Positions 22,929 to 33,198 of a DNA stretch of 64,000 nucleotides are shown in pieces. The stretch is taken from contig OY294044.1 of assembly GCA_958510825.1 (NCBI GenBank), positions 70,754,095 through 70,818,094 of the forward strand, given 5' to 3'. The position numbers and the translations under genes were made by a program. Each line of letters begins with the position of its first letter. Position 1 is the stretch's first letter. Source of the stretch: Brachypterus glaber (Eukaryota > Arthropoda > Insecta > Coleoptera > Kateretidae). The notes below the pieces were generated by a model, which was given only the letters and a program-made list of their open reading frames with translations, was not told the DNA's origin and ran no database searches.

Positions 22929-23410
22929 CAGGGTGGTCCAAAAAGTTTTTTTTTATTTGGTTGCGCTGTAGAAAATTTAGTAAGAGGGGTAGAAAGGTGG
23001 GGTCGGTCTTAAACGATAGTTTGATTCAGGGAAATTTTTCACCATGCAGTGCTACACGGTAGAGAAGCGCTTGTTTTGTGTGCGCAAATATTACCGCAAA
23101 CACAATTCCGCCACTATTTCGCGCCGTACATTTCGACAGCAACCTAATCGGTTCGAAAACGCGCAGCTGCTTTAAATGTGACGAGATCGTCGGTGCTCGC
23201 ATCCTTTATAAAGATTTACATATGCACGCGCGTTTTCGAGTCAATACATTTTGTTATTGCCGCACGGACGCTCTAAGTCTCTCAATGTTTTTATGGGTTC
23301 TCGCCGACTTTCGACGGCCGGGGACGCGTATATTTAACGTTGAACCAGTTTCCCCAAATTTACGAACTCATTGCTTAATCAACGGAAGGCTTGGATATTA
23401 CTGAATATCG
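22929..23410 (+). pseudogene. Tc1/mariner-like element fragment with N-terminal helix-turn-helix remnant
   Basis: A CAGGGTGGTCCAAAAAG end preceded by TA starts the feature. From 23044 a frame reads MQCYTVEKRLFCVRKYYRKH and continues SATISRRTFRQQPNRFEN, which matches the style of the helix-turn-helix (DUF4817 type) at the start of some insect mariner-like transposases. Later sequence is frameshifted and unrecognisable, and no opposite terminal repeat is visible. The stretch is clearly richer in G and C than its surroundings, which suggests a recent coding origin. An overlapping frame at 23078-23404 appears to be a shadow. Confidence 0.5.
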
Positions 23411-24757
23411 TGCAAATTGGAAAATGCTGTTGTAAATGTTTTTTTTTACTCAGTATTTGTTCAGTCCTCTTAAAACAAGTTTAATAAAAATAAAGAAATG
23501 ATTTTTTGTTCTCAACAGAAAAAAGAATGCATCCAAATGAACATACATATGTATTTTAAAAGTTTATCAGAAATTTAAAAATTATTTTGGATATTTCAAA
23601 ATGAAGCTCTTCTAACTTTAATGTTGTGAAGAGTATAATGAGAATAGACTTTTAAATAATTTATTTTTGATGTCAACGTCCTTATATCTATAGAAGTAAT
23701 TTTTCATTCCATAACTCCGTCAAAGTCTCTTGTTATATTAACTATTATAGAAGACATTCTTAGCATAAGGAATTTATAGCATTTTTTATCATTCAATTTT
23801 AAAACGTTAATATAAAGGATTTTATAATGGATGATTACAATAACAAATATTTTGTGCAATGCAATATTCTGTATAAAAAGAAAATGTTTTCATAATTTTT
23901 CATAATCCGCATTTTTATTTACAAATACATTCAAAGTGATTCAGAAATATGGCACACAAAGAGAAAAAAATATATTAGATTTTAAATGATAATTGTTGCA
24001 ACTCTAAAAATACTTGATATAAGCATATCTAAGTAATTCTACGCATTTCATTATATACAGTAAATGTTATATTCAATTTTCCCAGATACTCAAAAAAAAA
24101 TAAATAAAAAAATAAAAAATAACATTAAACTAGAAAAACGAAAAATGTTTGAAAAAAAAATTTTGAAAACAAAATTTTCAAAAAGATATTAAAAAAAATC
24201 AAAATTTTTTATTTTAATTTTCTTTTTACAAAAAAAAAGAAAAAATTTTGAAAACAAAAATTATTTTTTGATTTTATTTTTAATTTTTTTAAAAGGTTTT
24301 ACCCCCCATAACTTTTTTGTTTTGGGGGGATTACTTTCAAATTGGTAAAATTAATCTTTATAATAAAAGTATTTTTTTTTTGAAAAAGTTACGTAAATAG
24401 GAATTTTCTTTCAGCTTTTTTCGATTTTTTTAAAAGTTTAACCCGCATAACTTTTTTCTTTTTTTGATTACTTTAGGGATCCTCCCCTCATAGGACCTAT
24501 TTTTTCCTGAAAATTTCGAATCGATCGGATTATTAGTTCTTGAGTTATCGTGTCCACGAAAAAGTGACATCAGACGAACAGACAGACGAACAGACGGACT
24601 GAGGGACATTTTCAAATTTTCTTATTTTTTCATGAAATATATTTATATCCAAGAATTTTTTTTCTAGGAAGTATTTTGCGATTTTGGAAAATTGGAAACT
24701 ACAGTATAATGCTATTCTAGCCCAGGCACTGTGAACAGTATAATAATATAAAAAAAG

Positions 24758-26265
24758 GTTTTTAAAGTTAAAACCTTACTGTTAATTACATATTACATAT
24801 AACTAAAAAGTAGAAAACAAGACATTTATACCAATTTACAAAAAGAAGATTTTTAAAAGAAAGGTTTTGGAATGTTGATGTTTTAATTTTTGGCAATTTT
24901 TGGTATAAATGTCTTGTTTTAATAATAATAATATATTTTATTGCCCAACAGTAAATACAAACAGGACATTCATATAATACATTAAAGTTAACTTATAAAA
25001 CTAATAATACTTTTTAAATTAGAAAAATTTATATCACAAAGACCTGAAATATTATTAAAATTCTTGCACATCACATACATAGGAGACTTAAGCATTAGAT
25101 TAGTATTTGGTCTGGAAAGAAAAAATGTAGTAGAGTGTCGTGTGGCATTCGGCACTAAAAAGTTAATTTGAGACAAAAGCGTATTGCAGTCAATATTATT
25201 ATGCAAAATGCTGTATAAAAAAGAAACTGATATTTTAACTCTACGCGTGTTTAGTGATTGAAATTCAAATTGTGCCATTAAGCCCGTTAAATCAGCTCCT
25301 CTGGGAGGATAAACTCCGTTTGTCTTAAGCGAAAAATATTTTAAAAATCTACGCTGAACAGATTCAATACTATCTATATGCTGATTGTAATATGGATACC
25401 AGATAATTGCTCCATATTCAAGTTTAGACCGAACAAAGGAAAAATATAACACCTTCAAACATTCCGCATTTTCAAACTCCTTAGAACTTCTAATAATAAA
25501 ACCCAACATTTTGCAGGATGACTTAACTATATTCGATATATGGTCGTCGAAGGATAAAGCCGAATCGAACAATATTCCTAGATCTTTAAATGTATTGACA
25601 CGCTCTAATACTATTCCATTTATATTATAATGATATGTTATTTTATTTGTTTTTCTAGTAAAAGACAAGATTTTGCACTTAGAAATATTTAAGTTCAACC
25701 TATTCCTTCGACACCATAAATGAACAGATTCCAGATTATCTTGTAATATTATACAGTCTAATAGAGATTTTATAGAGATGAAAATTTTTAAGTCATCCGC
25801 AAACAATAGTTTCAGACACTTAATAAAAGTTGGCAGGTCATTTATAAATATAAGGAATAGTAAGGGACCTAAGTTTGACCCTTGCGGGACGCCCGAAGAT
25901 GCTATAAACCTAAACGATTTATAATTATTAAATTAGACAAATAATAGCCTATCTAGAATATAACTTTCAAACAATTCAAGCAATTCTCGGTTACATCCAA
26001 GTAAATACAACTTATGCAAAAGTAAATAATGATCTATATGATCAAAAGCTTTTTCTATGTCGGTGTATATGACATCTACTTGACCGCGATTGTCCAGCTC
26101 ATCAGCTATATATTGACTAATTATGGCCAAATTTGATACCGTCGAGCGTTTTTCCATAAAACCAGGCTGAACTTGTGATATATCATTCTTTACTTGGAAA
26201 TAAATTTGTTGTTTTCTACGTTATATATAATATGTAATTAACAGAAGGGTTTTAACTTTAAAAAC
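24758..26265. mobile_element. inverted-repeat MITE split by a LINE insertion
   Basis: The left arm (about 24758-24822) and right arm (about 26211-26265) are inverted copies: TTAAAGTTAAAACCTTACTG faces CAGAAGGGTTTTAACTTTAA, with TAATTACATATTACATAT inside. A second, inner pair (AACAAGACATTTATACCA at 24807 and its inverse near 24901) lies on the left side. Removing the LINE and one TTGTTTT restores a continuous hairpin. Confidence 0.75.
24921..26208 (-). mobile_element. 5'-truncated jockey-like non-LTR retrotransposon
   Basis: On the minus strand the reverse transcriptase reads from QPGFMEKRSTVSNLAIISQY through TDIEKAFDHIDH and GVPQGSNLGPLLF to the active-site FADD and on to a C-terminal ISFIS stop at 24988. 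One nonsense codon (TAA at 25935-25933) interrupts an otherwise constant frame. The 3' end is GGGCAATAAAATATATTATT with short ATT repeats rather than pure poly-A. The insertion is flanked by TTGTTTT on both sides (24914-24920 and 26209-26215). The 5' truncation falls just before the fingers domain. The host site is a MITE (24758-26265). Confidence 0.88.
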
Positions 26266-26594
26266 TTGTTTTTTTATTTTATTTTCAAGTTTTTGGTTAT
26301 GCTTTAATAATAATAAGTAAAGCAAACCTTATTAAAGGTTTATTAAAGGTGAAACAGAGATTTTATGTAAAATTATATTGTCACCGGATATAAGCATGCG
26401 TACCAAATTTAAGTTCTTTAATTAAGTCGGTAAGACAGAAAGAAGGTTAATTTAGCCAAAGGGCTACATTGGGGGGGGTGGGGGGGTGATGTATAGTTTG
26501 GTTACCGTCAGGGACAAAGCTTTTTTTTGAGGGTGCCTTATTGGCAGTAGTGCTTGCATAGCGGTAATTTCTACGGCTTATTTGCCAAAAATTA

Positions 26595-26685
26595 CCACTT
26601 CTAAAGAGGAACTCTTAAGGAACACAGGAGAAACTCCCAAGGAACCCTGGAGGAACTCCGAGGAACTCTGAAGGAACTCTTTTGT
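26595..26685. repeat. short tandem repeat of AGGAACTC type
   Basis: About seven imperfect units of 9-13 bp (AGGAACTC, AGGAACAC, AGGAACCC) occur in a row. No coding frame is associated. Confidence 0.75.
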
Positions 26686-27805
26686 ACAAATTTCAGACAC
26701 AGTTAGCCCCTCGAGTTAACTTTAAAAACCAAATTCAATTTGTTTCAAGTTTAATTAGTATTTTTTTCCAAAAAAATATTATTATTTTTCCATGTTTTTA
26801 GTTTTCTAAATACTCAGTATAAATATCTACTCGTCAGCTTTTATTTAATTTTTTTTAACCCCCTGCCACAGACACGGCGTAGATTTTACGCCTGGATAGT
26901 ATGTAATTTTTGGTTTCTCCCAACTCCGACTAACTACGGATTTCCGCGTCTCAGTACCTTTCGGACATTCGGTTTAAGCCCTAAATCCGAGCGGAGAAGT
27001 TGGTATGTTGCACAATGATTTTTCACATGTTCATATAAAATTTGGCGGCGTAAAAAATACGCCCTGTCTGTAAGTACGTAATAATAAAAAGAATACTGTT
27101 TATTCATTGCAAAAAAAATATTCTTTTTTTTTTAGTGTTTTATACTTAAATCTTATTTATTAATGATTAAGTTTTCAATTTTATCTTATAAATATTTTTT
27201 TTTTCTTTCTTCTATCGTTATTTAAATAAATTTCCCTACCAAGTCAAAATTAACAAAAAATTAAATTATAACAAAAATTATATTATACAAATTATACTCA
27301 TTTAAATATTATGTTCTATTGCATATAAATAAATAATTAAAGATATAAATAACATTTTTTTTTTAAATAAGTCAAAGTTAAAAAAAAAATGTTCGACTTT
27401 TAAATTGTTTAAAGGAAGGAGTAATTTTTACGCCGTGTCTGAAGGCTCCAAAAAATAGGGTATTTTTTTGAGTCAAACTATACATGGTAGGGTCCCAGCG
27501 ATCATCAATTTCGCATTTCGGGGGGAATTGCTCCTGATCGAATATGGTATTAGCAAAAACAACATTTTCAAACTTTTAGAAATCAGAACTATAAATTAAA
27601 GTGATCATAAATCAAGGCATAGAAAGGAATTCGAATTTGCTTATCAAAGACGATTTAAAGATAGCAGCCTTATTGAGTACTTGAAATTTTGCCAATTTTG
27701 TTAATGAATATGTTTTATGTAGATTTCTAGATAGTTTTTAGAGAGTAGCGAAAACTTTGGTTACTATAGGAACATCTTAAGGTCGATCCATGAATTCTCT
27801 GTATA

Positions 27806-28040
27806 CACTACAAAAAAACAATGTATAAATTTACATGCTAAATCAGAGGTAAAATGTCTCCAAGCAGGTGCACGTAAAATTTACGAGATTTAGCTTGTAA
27901 TTTTAAATTTTTTTAGGAATATTACATGTACATGTGCGTAATATTCCTAAAAAATTGTAAAATTACAAGCTAAATCTCGTAAATTTTACATGCACCTGCT
28001 TGGCAACTTATTACCTCTGATTAAGCATGTTTTTACAGTG
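27806..28040. mobile_element. palindromic MITE with CACT ends
   Basis: CACTACAAAAAAAC at the left and TTTTTACAGTG at the right enclose near-perfect arms of about 110 bp (GCTAAATCAGAGGTAA, AAGCAGGTGCA, CGTAAATTTTAC). The centre is at about 27928 within GTACATGTGCG. TA lies on both sides. Confidence 0.82.
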
Positions 28041-28459
28041 TATTATTATAAAATTACGGAAGGCATTTTTTAGGATTTTTGTAATTGAAAATCATTTGTA
28101 AATGGATTTAAATTTTAAAAGAATTCTGCAATTCTAAGGTTACTTTACTACAGTAGTCGTATAACAAGTTGGTTAACTCGCAAGGTAGCGTAATAAACTC
28201 ATCGTCAAAATTCTTGGACCCCCCGAACATTTTAAGAATGCATATTTATCTCTGGTTGAAGTTATTATAACTTTAAATAACATTGTTTTGCTGCTTTATA
28301 TCCCGGAAAAAAACTCCCAATAGCAACAATTTTCGTAAAAAGTGTCGGGATAGAAACCGCAGCATTCCACTTAGAAACATTCAACGCCACTTTTGGGGGA
28401 CGTAAAGAAGAGTGATTTCCAGAGCTACACTTGCCTGAATGCTTCATTCTTTAAACCTA

Positions 28460-29141
28460 AGATCTCGAAGAGTTCTAAGAGTATCCAGACTATCAGCCCG
28501 CCAGAGAGACGCCCGCCTACAATGGGCACGTAATCATAGAACGTGTTCAGTCAGTGGCGAAACGTACTTTTTTCGGATGAAAAAAGATTTGGCCTAGTTA
28601 ATGATAGTGGACGTATTAGGATTTGATGGGCTCCAACAAGGCAGGAACGGTTGGCCTTTGCACGAGAGGTCATTCCATATCAAGGAGATTCTGTAATTTT
28701 GTATGGAGGCATAATGTACAACCATTGGACGGAGTTAATTCATATACAGGTCAACATGAATGCCGAAATTTATACGGAAAACATAATTAAAGGTATTATC
28801 CAGCCCTTGCAATATGATATTGGCATAAATATTGTCTTTATGGATGATAATACCCGTCGACATCGCCAAAGGGAGGTACCATGCGCCATACGTGATGCCC
28901 ATATTCAAAGATTAGAGTGGCCCGCCAACTTCCCAGAAATAAATTTAATGTAAAATATATAGTTATGTTGTAGGAGCCATATAAAACTAAGATAACTCCC
29001 CTGACAAGCTTCCGGAATTGATTATCGCTGCACAAGGGAGGTGGAATAATATTCCTCAAAAAACGATCAACAATCTCATTTTGTCAATGCCTAGGCATGT
29101 TATGCCAATCATTACACATAATAGAGGAAATACAGACTACT
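28460..29141 (+). pseudogene. degenerate Tc1/mariner-type transposase fragment
   Basis: Forward-strand translation in shifting frames gives SARQRDARLQWARNHR, then FSDEKRFGLVNDSGRIRI, then REVIPYQGDSVILYGGIM, then NIVFMDDNTRRHR and RLEWPANFPEINLM, and finally a C-terminal ILSMPRHVMPIITHNRGNTDY. This is the order of a Tc1-like DDE transposase. There are in-frame stops (for example TGA near 28624 and TAA near 28952) and at least two frame changes, and the last catalytic motif has decayed from DLNPIE to EINLM. I could not find terminal repeats for it. It lies in the large ADAM intron and is on the opposite strand to that gene. Confidence 0.8.
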
Positions 29142-29149
29142 GAAATGTT

Positions 29150-30930
29150 ATTTATTATAAATATTTAGTTTTTTTTTGCTAAATTAAAAAAAAATAAAAT
29201 TCAAAATTTTGACACTTATTTTTGTAAATTTTCTTTCAACCTGTGTATTTAATTTATGACAACTAAAAAGGCACTAATACTTATATTATGACGATGTGTT
29301 TAGTATACCTATTATGTACCTAGTATGCAAACTAAGTCTTAACACCTTCGCGCACAGACCGATTTTTCAAGTTAACAGCTACTAGCATTATCCTAGATGT
29401 GATGAAAAAATGGATGTTCCCTTTTTTGGTACTTTCGTACAGTACATTACATTATTCCGCTAGTCTCAGATTCTCATTTCATAAAAAAAAGTAAGTAATA
29501 TTTTTATGAACTGAGACTATCCATATATCAGCCTGATAGCCCACGCGTAAAATAACATCTACAAAATTATCCCAGTTTATAGTAGTGCTTAAGCAGCGCT
29601 GTTATAGTGGTTGCCACAGGTGGCACCCTAGGCTAGCAAAGCATATTTAGCTGGTTGCCATATGTGACGCAAAGAGGTTAACCGTTCAAGACTAAAGTTA
29701 TTTTCCGGAGTTAAGGTAAAAACCGTATGCGTGGTGCATATAATATTACAATAGTATACCTAAATATCAGTTAAAAAATAGTTCAAATAATATTTTGATA
29801 TAGGTGTCAATTTAACAAATAATTATAAAAAAGTTAGTAGTTATCTTTTTTTTATTATTGACCAACGTCAATAAACATTAACAACGGTAAATAAGAAATG
29901 GGTTCACTGATTTTATTGGTTAACAAGGTACTACTTAATTAGGTAGTAAAAAACAATATTATAGTTCTATACTGGCTTACTAAGCTAAAAAACAGTAACT
30001 ACATTGGTCAATAACAGCGTTTTCAAAATAATAGATTAAAGTTAACATGAAAACGACTAATGAAGCTACTGCTTTCTAGCTTAGTAGGCTAAGTAATTTA
30101 TTTATTTTTTTGACTATTTTATTTCACACATTTTTTAGAGTGCAAAAATATAAAACTGACCGCATGTTTCTAACTAAAAGCGATTTTATAATTTGTCAGA
30201 AAGAGAACAAAAGTTCTGAACTATAGGTAAAAAACTGACAGCAAACATCAAGGACCTCTAGATCAAAAGTATTCTTGTTAAAAGTTTTTCCAATGAGGAA
30301 AAACAAGTAAAAAGCATCAAGTGTATGCAGCAAGTTAACAAGACGTATTTTATTTTCCAAGTTTTGAATAAAAATATTTTTATCGTTGCGCTTTGTTAAA
30401 AAGAGAGAACAGCTTTAAAGTTATTTGTGAAAAAAACATAAATTTAGTTACATCACTTACTTATAAAAGTATACTTTAGCATCTAAAGAAATACTAATTT
30501 AATTTACTATAGGCAGCTATACACCGCCACATTTTTATATGGTAGCCTAATACAGTCTGTGTCTTAATTCCGCCCCTCTTTAACTTTTTAATCGACGGGG
30601 ACTTTTGACACACATTGTATACATAATTCATAAAAAATGTTTTATAACAGATTACCTATATTGTTTCCACTACAGATTAAAATAATAATTATAATTTTGG
30701 TAATAATTATTAACAAAATTCAGTCTGTAGTCCGTTTTACTAAAATACTTTTTATATAGGTACCTATTTTAGGTAGAATAGCCCTAAAGTTTGAACTAAT
30801 TTAAACCGAAAGTAATTTTTATGATAGATTTCCTTCTGGGGTATTTCTAAAGGCTTAATAGAACTTGAAAATTACTTAAGTCTATAGTTCGAGGGATATA
30901 TCTTAATATTATTTTACTTTGAACTATTAG
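29150..30930. other. ADAM intron sequence with little recognised
   Basis: Apart from a small hairpin at about 29458-29515 (CTCAG..TTCATAAA and its inverse), I see no coding sequence or clear repeat. GACCGATTTTTCAAGTTA at 29357-29374 matches the end of the element at 1-30, so a fragment of that family may lie here. Confidence 0.45.
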
Positions 30931-30938
30931 GTACTTAC

Positions 30939-31257
30939 CCTGCCACGTTTCAATATAAACAACAGAAACTCGCGTATTTAAAGTCCTAAAATATAAATCG
31001 GCTATATTGGCTACTTGTATCGAGTCGTGTACTACATCTATTCTGGTGCTGCCATTTCTTTTTTCGAACATCGCTTTATCTATGACCATGGCTGTCTCGA
31101 TGTATTTAGTTGCTTCCCTGACGTCCCGTTTGATTTTGAGGTTAGTGTGAGGTAAAAATCCCGCGTGGATGTTCTGCCTCCAGTCCATTTGGCCCGAGTT
31201 TGCACAGCCTTTGTTCGCCTTCGTTCTCGCTTCAAATATGACATGTGGATGTTTCTG
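30939..31257 (-). CDS. mmd: ADAM-family protein, exon encoding the start of the metalloprotease domain (mmd-like)
   Basis: This is the most upstream exon of the minus-strand ADAM gene that I can see. It runs from an acceptor (polypyrimidine tract then AG at 31259-31258) to a GTAAGT donor starting at 30938. Its 319 nt translate without a stop from QKHPHVIFEART through KRDVREATKYIETAMVIDKAMF to RVSVVYIETWQ. The ATKYIETAMVIDKAMF segment is the usual first strand of an ADAM/reprolysin catalytic domain. The exon leaves one spare base (G), which joins to GT at the start of the 18094 exon and completes a glycine codon. The prodomain, signal peptide and start codon must lie in exons upstream (higher coordinates), which I could not recognise; they may be outside the window. 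The assignment to the insect mind-meld group rests on the inactive zinc motif in a later exon and is less certain than the ADAM call. Confidence 0.9.
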
Positions 31258-31259
31258 CT

Positions 31260-33190
31260 AAAAAAGAGGAAAGCTGTGCAGTCACTTATAGTCCACATAT
31301 AGAAATAAAATAAAAATTTAAAATTGTTGTAATTTACAAATTGTAAAGGTCAATGATTTCATACCCAGTAATTTATTTTAAACATGTATTAAGGAGACTT
31401 TTTTATAAAGCTTAACAGGTCACGAGACGTGCAGTATGAATAAAAATATACTATTATTACTATTATTATTAATTGAAAAAAAAAATCGAATATGAGAGTG
31501 ACTACTTATTAACTCTTTTCACAGGATATTGCCATATTATATTTGGACTGTGTTTTGCAACTACATGTTAACCGACATCATTAAATCACAGTAGGTTGCC
31601 TAACATTTTACTTAATACCTTTTAAATGAATTAAATTAAAGATGCCACATTTTGTACATGTTGCGATACATGAACAAGTAAAGCAAGTGCTTAATTTTAA
31701 GTATTTAGTAAAAAGTTAAGGAAAAAGTTCAACAACTTATTGTCATCTCTCATCTTGGGTAAAATACTATTGTATAACATGATTCGTTTATAAAAATATG
31801 GTTTTGCATGTTTTTAGATTTTTTTGCTTTTCCAAATATGAAAAAGTACTAATCATTATTATTAGTTTGTTTGGTCTATGTGAGAGTTATCTTCAAGAAT
31901 CCAGTTGGTTTTAATATATATGGACGTAGACTTTACTTGTTTTGATGTGTCAATTGTTTAATAATTAATAGTTTTGAAATGTGTTGCATCGGTCATGAAT
32001 TGGTGCGCCCCATTACTTCTTAAGAACATTTTTAATCTCTTTTGGGTGGTGAGAATTTCAAGAATGATTTCCGTTTTTAGGAGCATGTCGAGATATCTGT
32101 AAATTTAGGTGTCTCTTATAAACCAAAGGATATTGAGGCATATTCTGAGCACCTTGTTTTGAAATGTCTGAAGTTTGGATTAAAGTCTGTTTTGAAAAAG
32201 CTACAACTAGGTGTGCCATAAATAGTTTTACCAAATATCTGGATATAATATTACCGTGAAATTCTAGGTATCTACCACATAATACATATGTAGTATGTAT
32301 ATTATACATATTTAAGAAAATTAGGCTAAAATATAATTATTTTAAATATATTTATTGATTTTATGAGTTATGAAAAACCCAAATAAGTTTTTGGCTTATG
32401 CTAGGGGCTCTTTATAAACATTTGACGAACCCTATTGTTTTATCAAATCTACGATAATAAATAGGATTAAGTTCATAGAGTTAAAACTTTTCTCAAGTGA
32501 TTTTCCAATCGGGGTGCGCCCCTATTGGACGCGCCTGGCGGTGCCCATACAAAGTCTCTGTTTAAAACGAACTCATCAGTGATTTATATAAATTGTTTTT
32601 ACATGGTCAGTTTGGGTAGCGATCCGGGGTTTTAATGATCATATGGGTTTGTTCGTGAGAAAAGGTTCTGTTTTACAGTTAATCGAAACCAAGAAAGCCT
32701 GATAAAATTTGTCATAGAACAACGAAAATTATTATTTAATAATATTGAAAAGAAATAAAATAAAAACCAAGAGTAAAATAATAAAAAAACATTGTAAATA
32801 AACGACATAGCTTAGAAAAATAGCAGTATAAAAATAATCACTTACTAAAAAAAGAAAAAAATTAATTTTTATAACCTTTATAGAAACTAGTACTTATTAT
32901 TTATATTAGGTGCATTAAATCAAATGATTACTTAATTGAAGTTGAATACGTATCGTAGACCAAGCTGGTAAAACTTGACTGGAAGATGGCAAGTAGATAT
33001 TTATACTAATTATTTAAAATACTAAAAATAATGAAAAATAGTACTAATATAAATTTTTGGGTACAAGTACTATTTGAACAATTTATTTATTTTTTAATTA
33101 CTCAAATATGTTTATTTTAATTTATTTTATACTTGCAACAAGTATTTAACACAAGTATTACGAATACTTTATATTATAATATTTTTTCTC
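31260..33190. other. sequence upstream of the visible ADAM exons, nothing recognised
   Basis: A minus-strand frame at 32058-32309 has no recognisable domain. Missing upstream ADAM exons could be here or further on, but no stretch with a splice-flanked reading frame of ADAM prodomain type was found by eye. Confidence 0.4.
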
Positions 33191-33198
33191 TGTATGTA

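Noticed and set aside
23078..23404. 108-codon plus-strand frame
   Set aside because: The transposase-like helix-turn-helix reads in another frame (from 23044), and this frame has no matching motif.
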